From positions 9,257,213-9,321,212 of the forward strand of contig OY755183.1 in NCBI GenBank assembly GCA_963576735.1: a DNA stretch of 64,000 bases, in the 5' to 3' direction. Shown one piece after another: positions 46,001-58,000 of the stretch. Numbering within the stretch: position 1 is the stretch's first letter; each line of letters begins with the position of its first letter. The translations under genes and the position numbers were made by a program. Below the pieces are notes generated by a model, which was given only the letters and a program-made list of their open reading frames with translations, searched no databases and was not told the DNA's origin. Source of the stretch: Bedellia somnulentella (Eukaryota; Arthropoda; Insecta; Lepidoptera; Bedelliidae).

Positions 46001-49000
46001 AGTTCCTAAAATTATTAATTTTATATGTCAAAATAAAACTAATCCCGTCTTAGTTCATTTTATCGTCGTAAAGACACATTTAGAAACACCAATACTGCAA
46101 CGTGTCTGAGTCATCGAGACAGTTATAAATATTTCAAATGAAACTTTGTTGAATACTAGAGTATTATTTTTCATAAATCTAATGTTTCATAATCTTGTGA
46201 TATGTAAGCCTTTGTTTCTTCTGCATGTTGTAGGTTGCGATACATTACAAACACACAAAAAAAAACCAAAACATTTTTTTAAACTACATAAGTATATTCA
46301 AGCCTGCAAATATTCAACTAAAAAAATAGAATTAATATTTTTTGACATACAAACATTTATAACAATTGCCATAAATCCCTTGAAGGGTAATTTAATGTTT
46401 TTTGACATGAATTCCTCATGTGGGGATTATTACTCATAAATAAAAGATGTTATTAAAGGAAAGAAAAATTTCGACACTGGCGGGGTTCGAACCCGCGACC
46501 TTCGGGTAAACGCCCCCGTCGCTCTGCCAACTGAGCTACAGTGTCAGTTGGCATCCAGCGCGAAATTTCTCTATCCTTTGTTTCTTTTTTACACGTTCGA
46601 CGGGGCGTATACCCGAAGGTCGCGGGTTCGAACCCCGCCAGTGTCGAAATTTTTCTTTCCTTTAATAACATCTTTTATTTATGATTTACGCAACCGTGAT
46701 AGCCCAGTGGGTAGAACACTCGGTTATCGTGCAAACGACTAGTGTTCAAATCCTGGGTCAGGCCTACACCAATTTGTCTTTTCTAAAGACATATGTGTGG
46801 TTAATTTATCACGGTTGTTAACGGTGAGGGAAAACATCGTGAGGAAACCCACATGGCTGAGTTGTACTTAGTCATGTGACAGTGTATTCGTACAAAACGG
46901 CGATAGGCCTGCCCCCTTTCACGTGAGTACACTGTCCATGCAAAACGTGGGTACTCTGAACACCAGGTGACAAAGTCACGTGATGTTCAGAAGTATTGGT
47001 GCCTCTGCCAACCCCTTCGGGGATATTCGGCGTGAACGTTTATGTTTATGTTATGTTATGTTTATTTATGAGTAATAATCCCCACATGAGGAATTCATGT
47101 CAAAAAACATTAAATTATGTGATAGTTAGGCGTTTCCAACATTTGCATTCTATCTGAAAAGGTAGACAAGTGGCCGTCCGAATTAGTTAAAATTCGGAGG
47201 TAGGAAACGCAAACACTACTTGAACGTGTAAAAAAGAAACAAAGGATAGAGAAATTTCGCGCTGGATGCCAACTGACACTGTAGCTCAGTTGGCAGAGCG
47301 ACGGGGGCGTATACCCGAAGGTCGCGGGTTCGAACCCCGCCAGTGTCGAAATTTTTCTTTCCTTTAATAACATCTTTTATTTATGAATCCCTTGAAGGGG
47401 TAGCCAGAGACAGGGAATTTGAGATTCCTCAGCCACTTTTGAAAGTTGCGTGGGGAAATAATGGTGAAATAAAGGTTGTTGGTGATGGGTTTCCAATCGC
47501 ATCGCTCAAAAATTCCTCAAAAGCCCCAATACCGTTAGTCGCCTCTTAAACCTTACATGGGGTACTGCTATTCTTAGCTGACACTACACAGCAAATTTTC
47601 TGAAACCATACTATATATAAATCCATTTGAAATATAAAATTTTAAATAGGCAATGCGGCTTTTTCTATGAATATAAATCACGAGTTTCTACCTAACAAAT
47701 TAATGTATATATAATTATCTTTACGAAAAAAGTCAAAGACAAACTACAATTTACATATAATATTTTAATCTCACAACCCCTTTATGAGATTAAAGCCCTG
47801 ACGTCACGTATGCAAGTAATTACAGGTACACGATTTGAGTGACGTTTGGTAGAGGATCCGTCGTGCACTATCTAGGTTATTGGCACCCATTCAAAGTTTA
47901 ATTTGCCTAGATACGTGTGTTGACACCCAAGTACTCTAACGCTGTTACGCTACTGTATGTTGTTTGCCACAATAGGACAGTATATATACTTGTTTGCTTA
48001 ACGTGACGAATTGTGAATAGCAGGTTTAGCTTTTGTATAAAATAGGAAGAAAATACATATATACATACATCCATACATATGCTCACGGCTATAAATCCCT
48101 AGAAGGGGTAGCCAGGGCTAAGGAATTTGAAATTCCTCAGCCACGTTTGGAAATTTTAGTGGGGAAAAGATAGTAAAATACATTTATGTATGTATAAATA
48201 ATTTCGTAAGGATATAGATCAAGTAAGCTTTAAAATTGAGTTAAATGATATAACGACATAGGACATACCTTATTACTAACAATGCGAAACATATTCAAAT
48301 TTATATGAATCACAAAATTTTTCCTTTTAAACCTATTCATCAATAACATATTTTAGAAATGCAAAGGAATACACTTTTGTAACTTTAGAGGGAAATATAT
48401 TGTTAATTAGAGCATGGTTTGCGATAGCGCTTTAGCCACATCACGGACCAATTACTTGAAAAGACCCAATACCTTTATTCACCTCAAGTGACACCAAGGG
48501 AAAGAAATGGGCTAGTGGTTGTCTAAGCTGACACTACACAGAGACATACAAAATTGTGAAAACGATGAAAAGTTTGAAACTAAGGAAAACGGCAGGCTAT
48601 GACAATAAGTATAGAAATGCTGAGGCTTCTTGAATGTACAGCCTTCTCCAGAAAGTTTGGTGCAATGGCAAAGTACCAAAACATTAGTGTAGAGCGATGA
48701 TTGTACCCTTTACAATGAAAAAGAGTGAAACGATTCAAGTTAATGCCGTGAGTGTAACTCAGTCAGTATCAGTGTAATGGGTCGTGAACTATCGGGAAGT
48801 CAATTAAAATATTAATATTTTAATATTAACCGTAAACTGCTGACCGATTAATTTAATGGGGTTATTTCAATCGGTTTTAAAACTGCTTTCCATTTCACTG
48901 AACTTATCATTATTAAATTATTCATTTTACAGCTCAAATAGCTTCCAAGCCAGCACTCTTGGATCCGATGTAGAGTTGTGGCTGCGTTGGGTATAAAACA

Positions 49001-52000
49001 ACTTTTTACTGTAGTATTATCATGGATTTTTTATGTTTTTTTGTTTGGAAGTTGAGAGCAATATGTAGCAACTTTAATGATGATGATATTGAGTTTTCAA
49101 CTTCGTCACGCCCTTATCATTTGGAGATAATTGTGCCATTTCTAAACAAAAAGCTGTGTATCGATTGCTTTAAATATATACATACATATACTTACGCCTT
49201 TATTTCCCATTGGGGTAGGCAGAGACTATCGATGGCCCCTTTGTAAGATCCTGTTAAATCTCTCTAGCTTCGTTTACATCTATCAATATTTTCATACATA
49301 CTTTTTTATTCTTCATACTTAGGACGCCTGCCTTTTTGAGCACACTCTCTATTTAGTTAAAATGACTCCTCCGAGGGCGTCCTCTACTAACATTACCTTC
49401 CACTTTATATTTTAGATCTCTATTACCAATTTACTGTCGTCTATCCTTTCAATGGAAAAGACTCCCGCCCGAAATCAGAAGGGCGTGAGTTCCAATCCTG
49501 GGTCGGACCTACACCAATTTGTCTTTTCTAAAGTCATATGCGTTGTTAATTTATCATGGTTGTTAACGGTGAGAGAAAACATCGTGAGGACACCCACATG
49601 GCTGAGTTGTACTTAGTCATGTGACAGTGCATTCTTACAAAACGGCGATAGGCCTGCCCCCTATCACGTGAGTACACTGTCTAAGCAAAAGGTGGGTACC
49701 TTCTCTGGACACTAGATGGCGCTGCCATACCAATGTACCTCTGCCAACCCCTTCGGGGATAAACGTGAACGTTTATGTAGACTCACTTATCTCTTCAGGG
49801 GTGTCTTAACTAAGGTAACTAAGGGTTTCGGTGTTGGTTCATTCGATTAGAGAACGATGTGGCTGGAGACCCATCATCAACTACCCTTTATGATACCATG
49901 TTTTCAAAATGTTACTTACAAAAGTAGGTAAAGAATTTCTAATTTAAAGTTAGGGATAGACTTTTTGGGATTCTCATAGCTACTGGTTTCACATTCATAT
50001 TAATTTAATTGTGGTTGTAAACTTTAATTGCATATATGTAAAATTATACTGGGATTTCTATGTCAGATTCGGTATTGCGAATATAAAAATAAAAGCCTTT
50101 TGACTTTGCATACAAATTGGAAGTGAAGTGAATCATATCCATTCTAACAATAAAAACTTGGTCAGATTGGATATTGAAGCCAAAATTTTTAGAATACGTT
50201 TGATATTGAATTTTGTGTCCGTTGAAATATATATTGGTTTTAATATTTAGTTATAAAACATACTACAGTTTTTAAAAACTCCATTGATTCAGGTGGAGTT
50301 TTTTTTTATATTTCAACATCGTACATCTGAGAAGGTCGTAGATCTTGCCGTGTAGTGTCGGCTTAGAATAACACTACCCCATTTCTACCCGTGGGTGATC
50401 GTAAGAGGCGACTAAGGGTATAGGGGCTTATTAAGTGATTTTTGGGCGATGTGGTTGGAGACCCGTCACCAAAAACATTTACTAAATCTTGAGGATGTAA
50501 CATTGAAATATAATTATTATTACCATATTTTCCCCAATCAACTTCCAAAAGTGGCTGAGGAATTTTTCATTCCAAAGCTCTGGCTACCCCGTTAAGGGAT
50601 TAATAGCCGTGAGTATATGTATGTATGTATGTATGTACATCTGAGAAGGCGTTATTATTTCGGTTAAAATTTTAAAAGGGATTCCGTCAAATATTATTTA
50701 TTTATTAGATATAGTTACCAAACCAGTTTTAGTGAGTTTAAAGTAACTTTTGCATTTAGTTGTGATCGTACTCCTCCCAAACGGCTCAACTCAGAACCCT
50801 GAAATTTTGCACGGTGGTCAAGGACCATGTCTAGATGGTTTATGTCAATTTTGATAAAAATCGGATGTACCCCGGAGGAATATCACCACTAAAAAAATAC
50901 AATGGTAGTCTATGGAAAAATTACGTATATAATGCCAGCGCGTGAAAATAGATTTTTTTCATATTCGTATGTTTTCTTCAACAATAAAAATTGTTAACAA
51001 TTTAAGTTTTACAAAATCAGGACTCTAACTCCTTTGCAGTTTTGTGTAGACTCAATCACGCGTTTAGGTATACAAACAAATTTATTCAAAGAATCATAAC
51101 AAATTGCATAGCAACGCGTGTTTAGATATTTGTAGAATAAATCGTTCAACGATAAGTAATATCTGAGAATTAGGCAATTGCTGGCTTCGCTCCTTTTATT
51201 GGCATCCGATGGTCCCATGCCAACCTAGTACACAAATGAAAATTAGAAATACGATACTTTCATTGTCTGAATAGCGCGAATTTTACTTCAATGTCAAGTT
51301 GTCTCTTAAATTATGTAAATGTTTCATGGTATGGTCAATAGTATTTTTGTCCTATTTAGTATTATATTATCTACTACTCAGCGACGACTCAGTTTTAAAT
51401 ATGTTTACCAGGTGACAAAGTCACGTGATGTTCAGAAGTATTAGTACCTCTGCCAACCCCTTCGGGGATATTCGTGAACGTTTATGTTATGTTATGTTAT
51501 GTTCATAATTGAATATCAACGTGAACGTTTGAGTCTTATAGTCTCGAGTCTTGAGTTCTCAACTCCGTCATATGTTTTACTTGTGTATATGATTTGTCCG
51601 TATATATTTATCCTCAACTCAAATTGAACTCAAACATTAATGCCGAATATCCCCGAAGGGGTTGGCAGAAGTACTAATACTTCTAAACATCACGTGACAT
51701 TTTCACCTGGTGTTAGCGTACCCACGTTTTGCTTGGACAGTGTACTCGAGTGATAGAGGGCCGGCCTATCACCGTTTTTATACAAATGTACTGTCACTGA
51801 CTGTCACTAAGTACGACTTAGCCGTATGTTGATGACTTTAGAAAAGACAAAATTCGCTGTGCAGAGGCCTTGCCTTCTAAATATTATATTTGTATGTTTT
51901 TTCTTGTTTACTTTTGTTTTCTAGCTTTGAGAATTGAATAATGTGTTGTTTTTTTCTCTATTAATGTTATTTTTTCATTTTCTGTGCAGCGAATAAATGT

Positions 52001-55000
52001 CTCTCTTTTTCTTTCTTACTTTCTCTTTCTTTAAATTGGTGTAGGCCCGACCCGGCATTTAAACCCTCATCGTCTGCACGATGAGTGATGTTTTACCTAC
52101 TGAGCTATCATGGGTATATATTTCTATCTATTGTTGATTGTTAATACCAAATGACTCCTTCATTTATTAATCAACTTCGGTATTTTTTTTGCCATATCTA
52201 GTAAAAGTAGTAGATTGATGATGAGTTTTTAGCCACATCATTCATAAATCAATTAAAACCCTAAAAGTTTTCTAAGGACCAGTATCAGTACTAGTGCCAG
52301 TACTATACAACTAATTTAATACGATTCGATATCCACGTAAATTATATGGAAGATGTTTGAAAAAACGATCATAATATGATATAAGGCATACATTACAGAA
52401 AATATATTATATTTTCTGTAATGTATGCCTTATATCCATCAATCAAATGGCATGTGACATAACCTTTCCGAAACTTTAGGGTTCAAAGATAAAGCATTGC
52501 GTCATATGTCACAAGCCTTTCATTTTCCACATATGGAGTATTTTTCCAATCGTACCGAGGACCTTTTAGCGTAAAAATACCCAATAGTGTAAAAATATAT
52601 TTTCGAATTTGTCTAATTTATCAAAAATCTTAGACTATTAATACTGAATATTCGGAGACAGTTTATTGCTGTATGCAACAAATCAACCTTGAATAGAGCT
52701 AAATATTGAAGTGTATACACAAATGGGTGTCATACGTTCATAGCATACGTTTTACCTAAAACTAGAACTGTCAGTTCGAAAAACGTTGTCTCGAAGCACG
52801 CTGTCTCAACTACGGGGTTATGGTATTCTAGCCGATACTATGAGACTTTATATATGCATATATTTGACACTACACGGAAGTGTACCCGATTCTGGAGAAC
52901 TATTATACTATATCAACGATATATTAAATAACTTATAATACACCTATAAATGTCATTTAAGACTAACACACAGCGACTATATTCTGTTGTATATGTCGTG
53001 GCCATATCGTAAATTTGAACACATCATGAAATGATCGATCATTTCATGAAATGGTCGTATTTCATGAAATGTTCAACTGTTTATTGGCCACATCGTGATG
53101 TGGTTTGGGCAGATCAATGATAAGAAATCGTTTCTCGATATGGCCAACTAAACGCGCGGCCTCTTCATGAAATGGTTAAGATTATTTGGTCATATCGTAA
53201 AATAGTTACATTAATTACTGGTAGAGGCGCTGAAAACGCTTTGTTTATGAGTGAAGATGGCGGCCGCTGACAAAAGCGTTTTTTCTCTCAGTAAAAAGTT
53301 AATAATTAGTTATTAAGCGAGGAAGATAGTAATAACAAAAGAGTTTTCGACGAAAAGGTTCTCGAATACTTTGCTAATTACGAAAAAACTGAGCAACATG
53401 TTAAAAAACGGTACAGTTTGGATCGCATTTTACAGGTTACCCTATTTCTACGATCTGGCCAAGCGTGGATGACAAAATCGTGAAACGTTGACGATTTTAT
53501 GATCTGGTCAAATTAAGTTGGCCACATCATGAAATGTGACCATTTCATGAAATGATCGATCATTTCACGATGTGTTCAAATCTACGATAAGGCCACGACA
53601 TATAGATGTGACATTGCGTGGTAATTTGCCTTGTAAACGCATTGTAAACGTGACTAGTTCACTAGGAACGCTCAAGCAATAATAATATTCAGAAACATGA
53701 TTTAACTACCGTTTTTAATGATGGCAATAGGACGGTAATCTTGGTGATGGAGTACTTATCACACACAATACCCTACGGCTGTAATCCCAAAAATGGGTAA
53801 TCGAGCGTTATTTGTGTAAACATACATATACTCACGGCTATAAATCCCTAGTAGGGGAAGCCAGAGCTAAGGAATTCGAAATTCCTCAGCCAATTTTGGA
53901 AAGCTGAGTGGGGAAAAGATGGTAAAATAAAGGTTGTTGGTGATGGGTCTCCAACCGCATCGCCTAAAAATCCCTTAAAAGCCCCATTACCATTCGTCAC
54001 CTCTTACGTACACCCACCGGAAGAAATGGGGTAGTGCTATTCTATGCCGACACTACACAGCTTGGGTAAACTACTTTTGGGTAAACGTTTTTGGATAAAA
54101 CCAGTCATATCCCTAACTAAACCGAAACTGATTTCTTCAACATAATCAGATTCCAGTAACCCACGGAAAACTAATAGGATTGCTAATAGCATCCGTATAT
54201 CCCCCCTTACTTTTGTTTTAACTCTCTCAACTTTGGAATAAATATAAAAAATAATACAGAAGTTGTTCTTTTTATCTATCATATTTAAATACAAACGTAT
54301 AAAAATAAAACGCCAAGAATTCAACTCTGCGACGCGATTCCAACTACATGTAAATACTGTTATTCAAATTGACTTCCATCAAACAAAGTAACTACCAATT
54401 TAACGTTATATCAATAACGCTTTTAATTATTACCTCCAGTTAGAAACTTTGTCAGGCAACACGAATATACCGTAACTTAATTTAAATAAAAGCAATTTCA
54501 ATTGAATTATTAATGCAGGTGTATTCTCCTTACGTCAATTTTCATGTTTCATTGTAAAATAATTGTGGGTTTAGTAGTTCATTGTTTTGAAAATTGTAAT
54601 AACATATTTAGATACTCACTAGTAAATGTTACACACAATTTAGCTCAAATTATTCCTTTAAGTACGCTATCAAGTTAGAAGTGCAATATCAATTAATTTT
54701 CCCTATGTCAGTAACTTATGAACAACTGTTTGTTATTCAATTATTTTATATTTTAAAGATATTGTTTTGACAAGAAAATTGCCTAAATATCTTATTTCAA
54801 TATATTTTTTTGTCAATACTAATATAATAACTCTTTTACGCCATCATAGTAAGTTATGATTGTTGTAAACCAGTATGCGAGTAATATAATACTTATCCAA
54901 ATCGACTCCATAAGTGCGTTCAGTTTGTATCTAGTATATAGCGTTTACAACAGCCGAGTAATGCCTGAAACATATTATTAATCAATCTTATAGTATCAAA

Positions 55001-58000
55001 GTGTAGTAATAGTATTTTGTTTACCTAGAAGTTACCTCTTTGCTTCACATGATCTCTGACTCTAGATAGGTAATACAAAATTAATTCTTATTGGCTATTG
55101 GCAGTATAAATAAATATATACGGACATAATATGTTATATTAGAGAGATCAAGTTATCCCCAGTCTAAGTACAACTTATTGACTTGTATTGTGGGATACTT
55201 ACTTAATGATACATTATTTTAATACTGTAAAATATACCTAATTCACATATAATTAATATAACATCCAAGACTAAGAAGCTAGTCATTAACGAATTTTTGG
55301 CATAAAATTATCAGCTGTGCAAAAATATTTTTGATTTTATACACCGTTTTACCATATTGCTGAAATGCCGGAAATATTGCAAAATAATCTTATTACCAGG
55401 TAAGTACCAGGAGTCCATTAAATTTTATAATTTACTGACCTAGTGAAATAAATCGATTTTTCACCTTTAATTGATAGCGTACTTAAAGGGATACTTTAAG
55501 CTAATTTGTGTGTAAGATTTATTAATAACTCAAACTCAAACTCAAACGTTGACACCGTATTCTCCGAGGTACTAATACTTCTGAACAAAATGCTTCACTG
55601 TTACACTGAGTGAACAAGGTAGGTAGTGTTTCGGACGAGGCATACCTGATTATCCTGTTTTTTAAGATTAAACGCCTTGTAAGAATGCTGAAGAAAAATA
55701 ACATTAAACATAAACGTTCACGCCGAATATCCCCGAAGGGGTTGGCAGAGGTACTAATACTTCTGAACATCGCGTGACTTTGTCACCTGGTGTTCAGAGT
55801 ACCCACGTTTTGCATGCACAGTGTACTCACGTGATAGGGGGCAGGCCTATCGCCGTTTTGTACGAATACACTGTCACATGACTAAGTACAACTCAGCCAT
55901 GTGGATTTCCTCACGATGTTTTCCCTCACCGTTAACAACCATGATAAATTAACCACACATATGTTTTTAGAAAAGACAAATTGGTGTAGGCCTGACCCAG
56001 GATTTGAACACTAGTCGTTTGTACGATAACCGAGTGTTCTACCCACTGGGCTATCACGGTTGCTTGTTGTTGTTAAAGAAAAAAAACAAAACGTTATATT
56101 GTGACACGAATTGTGTAGAAGACTCATAGAATATTTTAAGAAACTAGTAAATTATTGATAGTATATTTTTAGTTACTTATTGAATATACTTTTCATATAC
56201 CAATAAAATCATAAAATAAACACTCGTTCATCTTGCAGACGAGACGTATTTGCCTTTTTTTGTGCCGGACCTGGCTGGGACGATACAATACATGTCCGAC
56301 TATGATATAATACATTTCTTTTCTTTGTAGTTCAAATTTAAGGTCTTAAAATACCTTAATTTTATATATAAACTATACATCTATCGTTGATCAAGCTTTT
56401 ATTAATGTTTATCAAGTTTTTCGTTTGATATCAAATACTGATATAATTTTAACGTTAATGAAATCTGGGGCAGGCCTACCACCGTTTTGTACGTATACAC
56501 TGTCACATGACTAAGTACAACTCAGCCATGTGGGTTTCCTCACGATGTTTTCCCTCACCGTTTACAACCATGATAAATTAACCACACATATGTCTTTAGA
56601 AAAGACAAATTGGTGTAAGCCTGACCCGTGATTTGAACACTAGTCGTTAGCACGATAACCGGTGTTCTACCCATTGAGCTATCATGTCGAATAAAGAACT
56701 AAATTTGCTAACTAATGTCGTTTGTGCATCGGTACGTTCACAAAATTGGTCAACTTGTTTAGGATTAAATCTAAATCTAGATAGTTTAATCTCCCTTTAG
56801 CTTATAATTTTGTAATTCCTAAAAAATAAATAAAAAATAACCTCTGTCTCAAAAACTATTTAAAAAATTACTGCTTACAGGTCTAGTGAAATAAAACAAA
56901 TAAATTTTATGTTGACTTTTTATAAAATTACTTGTGAAATAGTTCCTACGACTATGTTACATATTTATCTTTGAAGACAACAATTTTCATTTCATTCCCA
57001 TAGTGAATCGTTAGGATAAATATGCATTATTTTAAGAATTATCCTTATAATATGTATCACTGGATTGAAAAACGAAGATATCGAAAACTTTAAATTTATA
57101 GATATATTTTCCAGTACATTTAATGGCCTTGTGTCTTTGGTGCAAACCGAAACACAATGTGAAATACCGCACATTTTGTCTTTAGGCTGTTTATTCATAC
57201 TAGTTTCATCATTTGAATTAAAATTAGTTTCACTATGAAAATATTTTGAAGTCACAGTCATAAGATCTTTCTTTTCTTCGTTATCCTCACTGCCAAAAGT
57301 AGGTAATTCGATTACATCACTTGATAAACTCATCGTGCTGCATTGCACAGACACCATTTTTTTCGACCCTTTAATGCCTGTAATATGAATTTGAAAATTT
57401 ATCACTTTGTCGTCTACGCTAAATTTAACACTTTTTATTTCTTTTTCAATTTCATACACATAAGGTGTGTTTTTGAGTGATTTTAAGTTTAACATATTTG
57501 TAAGACTTATTGTTTCGATTTGATCATGTGCTACAGAGTTATTTGAAGTAAGATCAGTCTCACTGGTTTGAGTTTGGTTTGAAATATATTTATCAGTTTG
57601 TATATAATTTTCCAATTTCAATTCTCTTTCTTTTTCCTGTATTTGTGTTTTTTTGTTTAAATCACATGCTTTATTAGAATATCCATGTTCAGTAATACTA
57701 TCAAACGCTGAACTAGGGAGATTGATTTCGCTATACTCAGACTCGTTCGTATGGCATATTTTCCAGTAATTGCTTAATTCTTTATTACTCTCCTGGAAGG
57801 AATATTTTGAATAAGTATTGTCACTTTTGATGCTTGATTTCAGCTTAGTGTATTCAAGTTCATATTGTTTTTCTTGCAATTTCAGTTGACTGAGTTTTTC
57901 AAATAAATAATTCAATTTGTTAATGTTTTCAATATTACCGTATTTATAAATATTCAAGCGATGTAATGATTTTAGGTTAAAGTATTTGTTCTTATAGAAA

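Larger units (their letters stand above)
46374..47592 (-). repeat. SINE family A copy 24, split by a 1-kb composite
   Basis: The A copy (minus) is seen at 46366-46387 (GCCATAAATCCCTTGAAGGG) and 47386-47592. The 14-bp AATCCCTTGAAGGG occurs at both sides of the insertion (46374-46387, 47386-47399). Confidence 0.8.

Noticed and set aside
54037..54324. 95-codon minus-strand gene
   Set aside because: It overlaps a SINE end, has no domain and no neighbouring exon signals; possibly an old repeat.
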